From Nitrococcus mobilis Nb-231 (lineage in GTDB: Bacteria; Pseudomonadota; Gammaproteobacteria; Nitrococcales; Nitrococcaceae): DNA of 64,000 nucleotides. Below the pieces are notes generated by a model that ran no database searches, had not been told where the DNA came from, and worked only from the letters and a program-made list of their open reading frames with translations. Position numbers and translations under genes: made by a program. Where the stretch lies: NCBI RefSeq assembly GCF_000153205.1, contig NZ_CH672427.1, positions 1,057,671 to 1,121,670 of the forward strand. Reading direction: 5' to 3'. Below are positions 52,238 through 61,422 of the stretch, one piece after another. Position 1 is the stretch's first letter; every line of letters starts with the position of its first letter.

Positions 52238-55051
52238 TCAAGGTACAGTCTTGAACTTGCCTCTCGCGCCCGCGGCCTGGTACGCGTCCATCTGCTGCTT
52301 GAACATCGGCACGGTCTTGCAGAACTTCACGAGCGCGTCCTGTTTCGGCGTCAGCTTCCCACCGATCGCCTTGAAGTGCAGGATGCCGAGCGCAACCCGC
52401 GCGATGGGATGCACCGTATGGCCCTGCTCCAACGTGAAGAGAAACTGTGGCTTGCGGGGGAGAATGGCCTGCGACTTGGCCAACGTCGTGACGACGCCAG
52501 GCTGCGCGAGCTGGATGAAGAGCGCCGCGAGCGCCCCGGCCTTGTCCACCAGCGGATCGAGCGCGGGCGCGAGCTTCGCTTGGTCGCCCGCGACCGGTGC
52601 AAGCGCATCCACGAGCGGATCGAGCTCTTTCGCCCCGCGGTCGAAGGTCTCCTGATCGCGGTAGAACCCCTTGTAGCGCGCCTGTTGGATGGCCTGAACG
52701 TTTTCCGAGTACGCGGCCGGGTCGGTCTTCTTGAGCTTCGCGACCTCCGGCGGGATATCGAGCTTCAACCCCCAATCGACCGCGGCCAGGTAGCGCCTCC
52801 ACGCCTGGCCGCGGAACCTCTTCTGCGGATCCTTGGTCGAGCCGAGCGCGACGGTTACCGCCGGTCCCACGGTGTAGGGCAACCCGCGAACCGCTCCATA
52901 CTGAGGCGCGACCTGGGTGAGCGGATCGCCGCGCTGCGGCGGGCTGACCTGGTCGTTGTTGACGACGTAGTACTCGCCGGTCGATTTGTCGGTGATGACT
53001 AGGGTGACGTGCCCGAGCATGGTGGTGAGGTCGAAGGTCACGTGGAGCTTGGAGTCGCCGCGCTTGACGGTCTGATAGACGTCCCAGGCGACCGAGAGCG
53101 CATAGACACCACAGTCCCGCTCCGCGCGACCGGCGAGATCGGTCGGCATGTCGCTATCCAGGTAGCTCTTCCCCCAGTCGCGCACGTTGTACCGGGTGTG
53201 GATCGTGAAGGCTCGTAGGTAGCGCCCGATGAGCGCCATTAGCGACCCCAGCGCGCCGGTGCCGGATTGCTTGAAGACGCCGTACATGATTCGCCAGACC
53301 TTCTGGCGATCAGCGGTCTTGTTGAGGTCGATCGGCTTGTTGCCAAACGCCTTGCGGATCTCCGGCTGGCGCCCGATTTCGGCCTGGAAGTCGGTCTGCG
53401 CCATGAGCGCGCTCTGTAGCGCACCTAGGTTCTGGACCTGGACGTTGTTGCCGATCTCCTTGGGTGATGGCAGGCCCGGTAGTTGAGTGAGCGTGGTCTC
53501 GGCGTGGTTCGCGCCGTGGAGCGTGAGACCCGGGCCCTTGGGCGTATCGGTGTCGCTGACCTCCGCGATCTCGACCGGATCCAAGATCTCCGTGGAGATC
53601 GACCCCGCCGTCTGCGTGTGGCCCCATGTGTGCTTCTTCTTGATCGCCTTGTGGAGTTTGGCGGAATTGGCGCGGGCTTCGGCTGCGCCCTTCGTATCCC
53701 CCGCGGCGAGCGCTTCTCTCTCGAGCACAGAGTAGACGCCGTAGATGTCGCGCATCTGGTCGTAGATGCTCTCCAGATCGGAGTACTGCGCGGAGCGTGC
53801 GAGCATACGGGGGAGTGTCAAAGCACTCCGAAGTTCCGGGTCCAACTGCGTTTGTGCCGCGCTCTCCGTCTTGAGCACCTTCGCCCGCTTCTGGGGCGCT
53901 TCGAGAGCGTAGTACGAGAGGATCTCGTTCGCCACCCCAAGGAGGCTGACCGCCTGCTCGTGCTCGCCCGCCCGCGCTGCTTCCTTGCCCAGGGCGATGA
54001 GGACACCCGGATCGCTGGAGGCCCACGAAAGCGAGGTGCGCGACGGCAACGCGGCGCCTTCGCTGACGAACTGGATCATCCAGACCGAGCGGACCTCACC
54101 GAGCAGACTGGCGGCCAGAGCCGGCTCGCCTTGGCGCTGCAGCCAGTCCACCACGTCGATGCCATGGTTCAGGATATCGTCGAAGTCGTGCGGTGCCGTG
54201 GCGAGTTCGCGGGCGAGTGCCGTGGCCTTGGCGATGTCGGAGCCGTAGCGGGCGCGCTCGAACTCAGGCCAGATCTCCTTGAACGACTTTGTCGGCTTAA
54301 ACGGGAGGGCGGTAGGTGGCGCGGCGGCGATCGCGAGGCGCGCTCCGGGCGTGGGTCGCTCGAGTCCCCGGGCTGCGGCATCGGCTTCTCGCTCTTCGGC
54401 GCCACCGGGAGCCGTCCGCGGAAGAGCTTGGCGTTGCCACCCGAAGAGCGAGTCGACCACAGGTGAGCGGGGCAGTCGTTCGGGCAGCGGGCGGGGAGCT
54501 TGAGCGGCACCCGACTGCTGGACCGTGTGGGCAGCTTCGTGGGCGAGGATCTGCTCGCCATGCGGCGTTGTCAGATGCTGGGGCGACCCTTGGGCGGTTG
54601 TCTGCGCGGTCTTGCCCGAAGCGGCCCCTAGGACGATGTCCTGTCCAACGGTGAATGCCGGCGCCCCTACCGCGGTCGCCGCACGTTCCGCCGCTGGCCC
54701 GCGATGAATGCGCACGTCGCCTACTCGCGTGCCAAGAATCGACTCTAACCGCGCACGTGTTATCGTCGCGAGCGGCTCCCCGCCGCCCGATTGCTGATTG
54801 CCCTTTTGGTATATCGGGATCCGGCTGAAATCGTGACGAAATCTAGCTGCACTTTGATTGCTGGACTCGATTTCGAGGCTTTCAAGATCACCCCGTAGTG
54901 ACCGCTGCGCTGCTTGGTTACCGATCGCGCGTTGTGGGTGAAGGTTGGAGTGCGCTTCTCGGTGCTTTCCAGAAGGCATCCGGCTGGCCTTCGCAGATTC
55001 GGCAGGCTTGGTCTGCTGGGTTGCTCCCGGTTTCTGTGCAAACGTCCGCAT
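52238..55051 (-). CDS. DUF4157 protein with C-terminal transglutaminase-like domain; putative injected effector/toxin
   Basis: 937-aa protein without signal peptide. Residues 1-90 are polar and disordered-looking. About 96-182 is a DUF4157 domain (RARLESILGTRVGDVRIHRG; QILAHEAAHTVQQSG with the zinc motif HEAAH at 171-175). A helical, repeat-like middle (about 250-470) follows. The C-terminal part has Cys647 (RDCGVYAL), His681 (MLGHVTLVI) and Asp700 (YYVVNND), the order and spacing of transglutaminase/papain-like enzymes. DUF4157 proteins are commonly cargo of extracellular contractile injection systems, but no tail, sheath or baseplate genes are in the window. The exact start is uncertain; base composition is normal for the island. 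Confidence 0.75.
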   Translation of the reverse strand: MRTFAQKPGATQQTKPAESAKASRMPSGKHREAHSNLHPQRAIGNQAAQRSLRGDLESLEIESSNQSAARFRHDFSRIPIYQKGNQQSGGGEPLATITRARLESILGTRVGDVRIHRGPAAERAATAVGAPAFTVGQDIVLGAASGKTAQTTAQGSPQHLTTPHGEQILAHEAAHTVQQSGAAQAPRPLPERLPRSPVVDSLFGWQRQALPRTAPGGAEEREADAAARGLERPTPGARLAIAAAPPTALPFKPTKSFKEIWPEFERARYGSDIAKATALARELATAPHDFDDILNHGIDVVDWLQRQGEPALAASLLGEVRSVWMIQFVSEGAALPSRTSLSWASSDPGVLIALGKEAARAGEHEQAVSLLGVANEILSYYALEAPQKRAKVLKTESAAQTQLDPELRSALTLPRMLARSAQYSDLESIYDQMRDIYGVYSVLEREALAAGDTKGAAEARANSAKLHKAIKKKHTWGHTQTAGSISTEILDPVEIAEVSDTDTPKGPGLTLHGANHAETTLTQLPGLPSPKEIGNNVQVQNLGALQSALMAQTDFQAEIGRQPEIRKAFGNKPIDLNKTADRQKVWRIMYGVFKQSGTGALGSLMALIGRYLRAFTIHTRYNVRDWGKSYLDSDMPTDLAGRAERDCGVYALSVAWDVYQTVKRGDSKLHVTFDLTTMLGHVTLVITDKSTGEYYVVNNDQVSPPQRGDPLTQVAPQYGAVRGLPYTVGPAVTVALGSTKDPQKRFRGQAWRRYLAAVDWGLKLDIPPEVAKLKKTDPAAYSENVQAIQQARYKGFYRDQETFDRGAKELDPLVDALAPVAGDQAKLAPALDPLVDKAGALAALFIQLAQPGVVTTLAKSQAILPRKPQFLFTLEQGHTVHPIARVALGILHFKAIGGKLTPKQDALVKFCKTVPMFKQQMDAYQAAGARGKFKTVP

Positions 55052-55404
55052 GGTATCTCCTCCCGGTCATCAGATGCCAACCTGAAGGTCTGCCACAGGC
55101 TACCTGAAGCCGCACCCTGAATTGCAATGTTCCCGTTCTTGTCGTCATTTCAACCTTCGCCTCCCGGCGGGCAGGTCATCGACCCAGCAATGGCGTCATC
55201 AGACTTTGCCTGTGCCTAGGAGAGAGAATGCTTGCCGGGATGTCGGCGCGTCGCTCGTCTGGAAACATCGCAAGCCCGAACGAATTTACTCCGCCTTCAG
55301 GCGCGTCTTCATATCAGTGTATGCAGTTTCGATTAGCTTCATCAGAGCCGTGGCATCGGGGGTCTGTCCGGACCTTAGTTTTACATGGCGCATGAACTTG
55401 CCAG
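55052..55404. other. Gene-free stretch upstream of the DUF4157 gene
   Basis: About 350 bp with no supported gene. A minus-strand frame (55286-55393) encodes about 35 residues ending TAYTDMKTRLKAE and runs without a stop into the repeated segment. It may be the tail of a gene cut by the duplication. The part nearest 55052 must hold the promoter of the DUF4157 gene; no clear boxes were seen. Confidence 0.4.
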
Positions 55405-55632
55405 TGCTATAGGCAGTATAAACCACCTTTTCGTCCAACAGCACCGCTTCCTCGCGTTTGTCGGGCGCCCCGGCCGGCCGTCGCTCTGACTCGCGATTTG
55501 CCTCTGAGCGGCATCCGGCACTTAAATCCACCCCGGCGAGGGCTTGCTGACCACTCGTCTTCGCGGCATCGCCCCGCGGGCCAGCCGCCGCCGTTGCCAC
55601 ACCGCTGGCATCACAACCCCGGATGATCATCC

Positions 55633-56746
55633 CGTGCTTATCCGGTTAGCTCCCAGAGCTACTAGATGTAGTGGGCCGAGACTTTTCGGCGTAAAGCTCG
55701 GCGTAGGTTAGCGCGGTGACATCACCCGCAATGCCAAGCAGGGAGCGGAATGCGTTGAACGGGTAGAAACGGCGGTTGAAGCGAAAGGTGAACTCATCGA
55801 GGTACGCCTGTAGATGCTGCGGACTGACTCCATGATGGATACCGCACAGCCAGGTCTTGAGATTTGAGAATACGAGATGAATGATGGGCATGAACTCTTC
55901 GGCAACCTGTGGATCACCCCGCTGCGCGACGGCGGTGTGGAGATAGTTGCGCGAAGCCAAGCCAGCGTACCCGCTCCAGTCATCGGTAATGATTCTTGTG
56001 CCCGGTGCCACGGCGCTCTCGATGAAGCGGCCGAGCGATCGGGCGCTGCGGTCTGGAACCAGAGTCAGGCGCACACGGCCAGCATAACGCCCGCTCTTCC
56101 GCTTGTTGAGGCTGCTGTCAGAGCGTTTGCGCTGGCGGACTTCGACGGCACCAGCCACGATCGCCATGTCATGAACGCCCCGTCCCTTGCCGCGCGTACG
56201 GCCACCCACCCAGGTTTCATCGGCCTCGACGACTTCTTCCGCCCTTCCGCCGATTCGATCCTGATCGGGACGAACCATGCCGACGCGAAGCTTGTGAAGA
56301 ATCTGGAAGGCGGTCTCGTAGCGCGACAATCCGAGTTGCCGCTGGAACTGCACGGCCGATATGCCCGGCGTTTGGCTGGCCACCAAGTAAGCCGCCCAGA
56401 ACCACACCGAGAGCGGCGTGTGCGTGCGCTCCATGACGGTGCCTGCGGTAAGGCTGGTGTCGCGGCCGCAATGGCGACATCGAAGAACGCCGGAACGATT
56501 GGCAAAGCGATATGGCTCATCAGCCACCCCACAGTGACGGCACGCGAACCCGTCGCTCCATCGGGCGTGTTCAAGATAGGCAGCGCAAGCCGCCTCATCC
56601 GGAAAGAGGCGCTGAAATTCCGACAACGAGCGTGGGAACCGCAAATCATCCCGCTCAAACACCTCGAAAGCCACGGTTGCTCCAGTGTGATGCAGAGGCT
56701 CAATATACTATCGGTGGTGGGCGTGGGAGACAACCGGATAAGCACG
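55633..56746 (-). mobile_element. IS1595-family insertion sequence, complete
   Basis: 1114-bp element with terminal inverted repeats starting CGTGCTTATCCGGTT at both ends, and CTCCCA shared a few bases further in. It is flanked by the 8-bp duplication GATCATCC (55625-55632 and 56747-56754). The unoccupied site is preserved at 49945-49952 in copy 1, which confirms the boundaries. One intact transposase gene. Confidence 0.93.
55646..56674 (-). CDS. IS1595-family transposase
   Basis: 342-aa protein. The N-terminal zinc-ribbon has CRHCGVADEP and LRCRHCGRDTSLTAGTVMER. The ISXO2-like DDE domain has VVEADETWVGGRTRGKG (D), IITDDWSGYAGL (D) and the late HHGVSPQHLQAYLDEFTFRF (E). The frame is intact from MAFEVFERDDL to the stop. 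Confidence 0.94.
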   Translation of the reverse strand: MAFEVFERDDLRFPRSLSEFQRLFPDEAACAAYLEHARWSDGFACRHCGVADEPYRFANRSGVLRCRHCGRDTSLTAGTVMERTHTPLSVWFWAAYLVASQTPGISAVQFQRQLGLSRYETAFQILHKLRVGMVRPDQDRIGGRAEEVVEADETWVGGRTRGKGRGVHDMAIVAGAVEVRQRKRSDSSLNKRKSGRYAGRVRLTLVPDRSARSLGRFIESAVAPGTRIITDDWSGYAGLASRNYLHTAVAQRGDPQVAEEFMPIIHLVFSNLKTWLCGIHHGVSPQHLQAYLDEFTFRFNRRFYPFNAFRSLLGIAGDVTALTYAELYAEKSRPTTSSSSGS

Positions 56747-56930
56747 GATCATCCTTTGGGTAATCCCGTCAGTCGAACAGCCGTGTCTGGGCCAGCTCCT
56801 ACGGCATGGCAATCGCTGCGAGACTTTGGCTGCGGCGGCTTTCGCGGCGAGGTGGGCGAGGATCTTCTCTATCACTACCGGACCTTCGATGCACACAATG
56901 ATCCGCGCTGCCCTCAAGGCGAATTTGCTC

Positions 56931-57879
56931 TCATGGCCCAGTTGTGGCTGCTCCGGCTGAATGAGCGGTTAGCCTCAAGTAGTCGAGCACTTGGCGTGGC
57001 CGACGTGCGAGTTGGCGCATCATTTCAGGGATGTATTGCCCGGGCTTTGGGAAGTGCTTGAGCACGCCGATGGCGAAGCGGCACAGCCGTGTCACGTTGG
57101 CTGGTCCATGGCCGGTGCGGATCTGGCCGCGATCCTCGTTATAGTTCCAGTCGCTGATGTAGTGCAGGCTTGCAATAGACCAGTGGCCCCGATTGATAGC
57201 CAGTACTTGTTGCGGTGTCATCTGTTGCGGCGTTCGGCTGGTGAGGCCGACGAGAGTCTCGCAGCTGTGTTTAGCGGTTTTCTTTTCGGTGCGCTCGCGC
57301 TCGATCAACCCGACTTGACCGACGTGTGGGAAGTCGAGGTAAGTATTTAGTGCCGTGCCACACTCGATACATCGCTGCTCGATGCGCCCATGCGCAAGGC
57401 CGGCCGGTTCAGCGTAATCTGGCGCGCCCCGTCGTTCAAAGAGCAGGCGGATAGCCTCGGCCAGGGTTTTCTGATTGTCTTTGGCCGTGAAGTGATAATG
57501 CGCATCGTGTGCGACGATCTATTCAGCCAGGGCGCGCTGGGTAAGCAGGGCATCAGCGGTGATATCGCGCCCTGAGATATCACAGGTCTCGAGCAGCGGG
57601 ATGGCCCCGCCGATTTCGTTGGTGCGCTTGGCCTCGTCTGTGTCATTACGCTTCAGCGTGCCGACTTTTTTGGGCGGCGCAGTGCTTCGATGCGTGCCCG
57701 ATCAGGCTTACGATATGGGTCCGCGCCCCGGTGTGATCGACGCCACCCTTCATGATTTTGCCATCCATGGCCAACGCCTCCTCTGATGAGTTGAGCTGAG
57801 CGGCCTGCCAGACTTGTAGGCGCCGATCCAGAGCCTTTGGGCCGAGGCGCACCAAGCAATCGCGGATGTAACTTCTCAT
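56931..57879 (-). pseudogene. ISAs1-family transposase, degenerate
   Basis: Reading leftward, the first piece (57879-57646) has SSEEALAMDGKIMKGGVDHT and GARTHIVSLIGHASKH, the DDE catalytic segment of ISAs1/H-repeat transposases. The frame breaks in an A-run (CAAAAAAGTCGG). A middle piece in another frame reads EIGGAIPLLETCDISGRDIT and contains an in-frame stop. The last piece (57308-56931) has INRGHWSIASLHYISDWNYN and VLKHFPKPGQYIPEMMRQLA. At least two frame breaks, so it is inactive. Confidence 0.85.
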
Positions 57880-58082
57880 TAACCCCGGGCGTGCCGACGC
57901 TCAATCCTGACGAAGGCGTCTGGGCGCGCGTGAAGCAGGAAGTCGGCAAGCAAATCGTGCTCAGTAAAAATGACTTATTGGAGAGAACAAAGGCGGCGCT
58001 GGAGAAATTCGCAGCCATGCCTCAGGCCGTTATAGCCATTTTCGGCCAGCCCTATTTCCGCTCTGCCGCCGAAACCGAATGA
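57880..58082 (+). pseudogene. IS630-family transposase, C-terminal fragment
   Basis: Encodes TPGVPTLNPDEGVWARVKQE, the LNPxExxW segment with the last catalytic Glu of IS630 transposases, then about 45 more residues to the stop (FGQPYFRSAAETE). No 5' part exists; the sequence to the left belongs to the ISAs1 remnant. It differs from the intact IS630 element at 59133. Confidence 0.7.
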
Positions 58083-58158
58083 GGCTTTTTCAAAGTATTC
58101 TTTAGTATGCCGCGCGAAACTGTCCAGGTTGCCAGCGGGGTAAGAACCGGCGCATCCC

Positions 58159-58705
58159 ATGGAAGAGCAGGATCCGCACGAGCGAGTAGACGGCAAGCCC
58201 GTCGACGTGGAGTTCGTTGGGACTTTACGGCCAGATCAGGAAGAAGCCGTTGCCGCGATGCTGCCTCACGACGTGGGCATGCTCTGCGCACCGACCGCTT
58301 TCGGAAAGACGGTCACCGGGGCCGCCATCATTGCTCGTCGTCGCGTGAACACACTGATCCTGGTGCATCGAGCCGAACTGCTCAGGCAATGACAGGAACG
58401 CTTGAACGCTTTCCTCGGTATTGAAAAGGGGATCGTCGGCATCATCGGTGGTGGAAAGCGCAAACCCACGGGCAAGATCGACATCGCCGTGATGCAGTCG
58501 CTTTCCCGCAAGGGAGAGGTAGATCCGTTGAGCGAGGACTATGGCCAGGTCATCGTAGACGAATGTCATCGTGTCGGCACTGTCTCGTTCGACACCATCC
58601 TGAAGAGCGTCAAAGCACGTTATGGCCTCGGGCTCACTGCCGCACCGATCCGCCGGGACGGACAACAGCGGATCATCTTCATGCAGTGTGGATCCATTCG
58701 ACATA
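58159..58705 (+). pseudogene. TOTE-conflict-type DEAD/DEAH helicase fragment with a nonsense mutation
   Basis: Piece of a large superfamily 2 helicase: TLRPDQEEAVAAMLPHDVGM, Walker A CAPTAFGKTVTGAAI, RRVNTLILVHRAELLRQ, then TGA at 58390 where the family has Trp, then QERLNAFLGIEKG, GGGKRKPTGKIDIAVMQSLS, DEAH-type box VIVDECHRVGTVSFD, GLTAAPIRRDGQQRIIFMQC. The wording of these motifs matches helicase halves of TOTE conflict-system primase-helicase proteins. The N-terminal primase and the C-terminal half are missing. Confidence 0.7.
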
Positions 58706-58802
58706 CCGCGACAGCTCTGGCCAACGCGGCTACCGCGCTATGGGCTACCGCATCGCGGAACCATCAGCTCGAAATCATACGCAAGTTGCGTATGATTCAC
58801 CG

Positions 58803-59130
58803 ATGAAGCTGGTTTTCCTGGAAACTCCTTTGTTCACGCGTCTCCTCGGTGACTACCTGACCGACGAGAACTACCGCGAACTGCAACGCGCACTGATGGA
58901 GAACCCGGAAATGGGCGACGTGATGCCGGCACTGGTGGATTTCGCAAAATTCGTTGGGAAAACACACGTCGTGGCAAAGGCAAACGAGGTGGATTGAGAG
59001 TCATCTACTACTACCTGACGGCCAATCACCAGATCTGGTTCTTCACTCTTTATGGCAAAGATGAAGCCACCGACCTGACGGCGGAAGAGAAGAAGGTATT
59101 GAAGAAGGCTATCCAGGCCGAATTGGAGGC
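58803..59130 (+). pseudogene. higB: HigB/RelE-type toxin, frameshifted and cut by IS630
   Basis: First part reads MKLVFLETPLFTRLLGDYLT and ELQRALMENPEMGDVMP. One missing G at about 58928-58930 shifts the frame. Restored, it continues GTGGFRKIRWENTRRGKGKR, then RVIYYYLTANHQIWFFTLYG and AEEKKVLKKAIQAELEA. The last codons are beyond the IS630 element at 60358, giving RRRRS and a stop that overlaps the antitoxin ATG. The mRNA-cleaving toxin is therefore doubly inactivated. Confidence 0.8.
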
Positions 59131-59132
59131 TA

Positions 59133-60357
59133 GTGTCATGTCACTCATTAAAGGTCGGATAAAGGCGCTTCAGTTTGATGCGTGCGTCTTGCGCGGTGAA
59201 CTGCCAGTTCACCTTCGCCTGGAGTTGATCGCGATGCGCCTGCCAGGCTGAGATCTGCTCGCGCAACTGCGCAATGGTGTCGATTCGTCGATTCAGGCAT
59301 TGGCTGATCATCACATTGAGCTCGATTTCGGCGACATTGAGCCAACTGCCGTGCTTCGGTGTGTAGACGAACTCAAAACGGTCCCAGAGGGCTTTGGCCT
59401 GATCCGGGGGAAAGGCTTCGTATAGCGCTCCCGGTCTGTGGGTATTCAAGTTGTCCATGATCAGCGTGATCCGCTCGGCATCAGTGTAACGCTCGGCAAT
59501 GTCCTGAAGGAACTGCGCCCAGTCGATCTTCGTCTTGCGATCCGTCACCTTGGTCATCCGGGTTCCGGCCAACGGTTCAGTGGCCATGAACACGTTGCAC
59601 ACGCCGCATCGCTCATACTCATAGTCATGGCGTTGTACACGCCCAGGGCCGGGTAGGAGCGGCGAGCGTGTCTCTCGGATGAGCTGTCGCGGCGTCTCGT
59701 CCATGCACACAACCGGATTCATAGCATCGTAAGGACGTCGATACACGTCCAAAACCCGCTCCATCGCGGCGACAAACTCGGCGCTGCCCTCCGGTGGAAT
59801 CACCCAACCGATCCGCCGCCAGGGTTTGATTTCGTTTTTTTTAAAACCCGACGGACCGTCTCGTAGGATAGGCTGTCGACGTACTCGAGTTCGACAGCAC
59901 GATCGGCGAGTAACCGAAGCGACCACTGAGAGTAACCCTTCGGCGGCTCACTACAACTCAGCGCGACCAGGCGCGCTTCCAGATCACCGTCGGCCTTGCG
60001 CTCGTACTGCCGCTGGCGCGGCCGACCGCCCAAAGCCGTCTCCAGTCCCTCTTCGACAAATCGTTTTTTGACCCGATCGAGTCTGCGCAGGCTGACCTTC
60101 AGCACCTCGGCCACATCCTCGCCCCGCAAGCGCCGCTGATTGAATTCGCCTTCATCGCAGTTCAGCAAGATCAATGCGTTGATGACCTTCCGAGATTGAT
60201 GCGAGCCCTTCTGCGTCATCGCCTCGAGCGACTGCCTCTCCTCCGCCTGTAACGTCACTTTGTATTTCTTGACCAAGGGTCTCTCTCCGTCTGTTCAGAC
60301 GGAAAAACAGCCTATCACACCATAAGCACATACGACGCTTTACGAGTGATGCGACAC
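59133..60357 (-). mobile_element. IS630-family insertion sequence, complete
   Basis: 1225-bp element inserted at a TA dinucleotide, duplicated at 59131-59132 and 60358-60359. The ends GTGTCATGTCACTCATTAAA (left) and, read inward from the right, GTGTCGCATCACTCGTAAAG form an imperfect inverted repeat. It separates the toxin and antitoxin genes of a higBA pair. Confidence 0.92.
59141..60276 (-). CDS. IS630-family transposase, two frames joined by probable -1 frameshifting
   Basis: OrfA (60276-59800) has the N-terminal HTH region (LRGEDVAEVLKVSLRRLDRV; YSQWSLRLLADRAVELEYVD). OrfB (to 59141) has the DDE domain: CMDETPRQLIRE (D), LIMDNLNTHRPGALYEAF (D) and EFVYTPKHGSWLNVAEIELN (E). The two overlap at a TTTTAAAAAAAAC run near 59832-59844, where slipping back one base joins RVLKK to NEIKPWRRIGW. 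Such A-runs are used for programmed frameshifting in IS630-type elements. Confidence 0.9.
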
Positions 60358-60372
60358 TAGGAGACGAAGATC

Positions 60373-60705
60373 ATGAAGCAAAAGCGCAAGTTGTTCGATG
60401 AACTGATGGACGGCGTCGATGCCATGCAGCAGCAACGCGAGGGAAAGATCACCCTGCGTTCGCATGAGGTCGAGGACCTGCCACCACTCGAAGTGGACGC
60501 GGATCTCATCCGCGACACACGCGAAAGCATGCACGTCTCCCGCGCCGTGTTTGCCCGCCGCCTGCGCGTATCGACGCGTACACTGGAAAACTGGGAACAA
60601 GGGCGGGCGCGGCCTAATGCCCAGGCCGCTGCATTGATTCTGATGGTGAGGAAGTTCCCCGATACGCTGGAGAAGCTCAGCGAGTTGGGGAACCGGGCAA
60701 CCTGA
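60373..60705 (+). CDS. higA: HigA/NadS-type HTH antitoxin (orphaned)
   Basis: 110-aa protein starting MKQKRKLFDELMDGVDAMQQ. The XRE-type helix-turn-helix is in HVSRAVFARRLRVSTRTLEN, followed by WEQGRARPNAQAAALILMV. GGAGA lies just outside the IS630 end and gives a ribosome-binding site. The promoter would normally be upstream of the toxin gene, so expression now depends on read-through or on the IS. Confidence 0.88.
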   Translation: MKQKRKLFDELMDGVDAMQQQREGKITLRSHEVEDLPPLEVDADLIRDTRESMHVSRAVFARRLRVSTRTLENWEQGRARPNAQAAALILMVRKFPDTLEKLSELGNRAT

Positions 60706-60855
60706 GTGTTGTACTAGCCCAAACAAGTGGTTTCACCAGGGAGCGGCAACAGGCCGATTTGGCTATCGTCAGGTCACAATTCTTAAGCCGGCGGAGCCGG
60801 AACCAAACAGGATGAAGTAAGCTGCGTTTGTTGGTTGAGCCGTGGGTGGTGGAGA

Positions 60856-61140
60856 CGATGGCACAGCACCTGATGGAGCGGTATTGGGATCGTTTGCACG
60901 GGGTGCTCTCCTGTTTATGACCGTATCGTGGTGCGGGCACGCTGCCGGGAGCGTGCTATGCGCAAGGCATGACGGCGTTTTTTTATGCCCGCGGCGTTCG
61001 GGTTTTCGACTATCCGCGCTTTGCCGAGCCGCTGCGCGATGCGATTCGCACGCGCGCCCGGGAACTGGCCGAGTCGCCGGGGATTGAGATCGAGCACATC
61101 GCCAAGGCACACATCCGCAAGGGGGGATGTGGTAGGGCTC
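60856..61140 (+). pseudogene. Remnant of a mobile-element-associated conserved protein
   Basis: Fragments in shifted frames: MAQHLMERYWDRLHGVLSC before a stop, then MTAFFYARGVRVFDYPRFAE and IEIEHIAKAHIRK. The wording is that of the N terminus of a widespread uncharacterised protein that recurs around IS-rich regions. At least one frame break separates the two parts, and the sequence stops abruptly after AHIRKG. Function unknown. Confidence 0.4.
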
Positions 61141-61182
61141 GGCTTCGATCGGCGTGTCGTGCCGGTTCTCTTCGGCGAGGCG

Positions 61183-61422
61183 CTACGTCAAACGTAACCG
61201 TGCTTTTGCCTCCGCGAGCGGGAGTTCGCGGCCAGCTTCGAGGTCGGCGAGACCGGCGATGATGGCTCGCAGGAACGCCCGTTCCTCGCCGACCGCCGAC
61301 GCGTTGGTGACCGATTGCTCGTCCGCCATGCTCCGGCCGCGGCCGGTTCGCTTCAGCAGCGAGCTATCCGGCCCTGGGCGCTGGGCTTTCGGTGACATGG
61401 TCTTGTTATCCCTGTTCATCAT
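61183..61422 (-). CDS. Small third gene of the phd-parE module (antitoxin-like C terminus)
   Basis: 79 aa starting MMNRDNKTMSPKAQ. The C-terminal ERAFLRAIIAGLADLEAGRE and LPLAEAKARLRLT resemble the toxin-binding tails of small antitoxins. It overlaps parE by 17 bp, so it would be co-translated. It may be a leftover of a second antitoxin or part of a three-gene module. Confidence 0.5.
   Translation of the reverse strand: MMNRDNKTMSPKAQRPGPDSSLLKRTGRGRSMADEQSVTNASAVGEERAFLRAIIAGLADLEAGRELPLAEAKARLRLT

Larger units (their letters stand above)
55405..57025. repeat. Duplicated IS-derived segment, copy 2 (split by IS1595)
   Basis: Bases 55405-55632 and 56747-57025 match copy 1 (49723-50223) at near identity, for example CCGGATGATCATCC against CTGGATGATCATCC. 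The IS1595 element occupies the gap. Beyond 57025 the ISAs1 transposase continues, whereas copy 1 stops at this point. So copy 2 keeps the longer and probably original context. Confidence 0.9.

Noticed and set aside
55877-57061. 394-aa plus-strand open frame
   Set aside because: Runs across the IS1595 transposase antisense strand and the repeat edge; it crosses an IS boundary, so it is not a gene.
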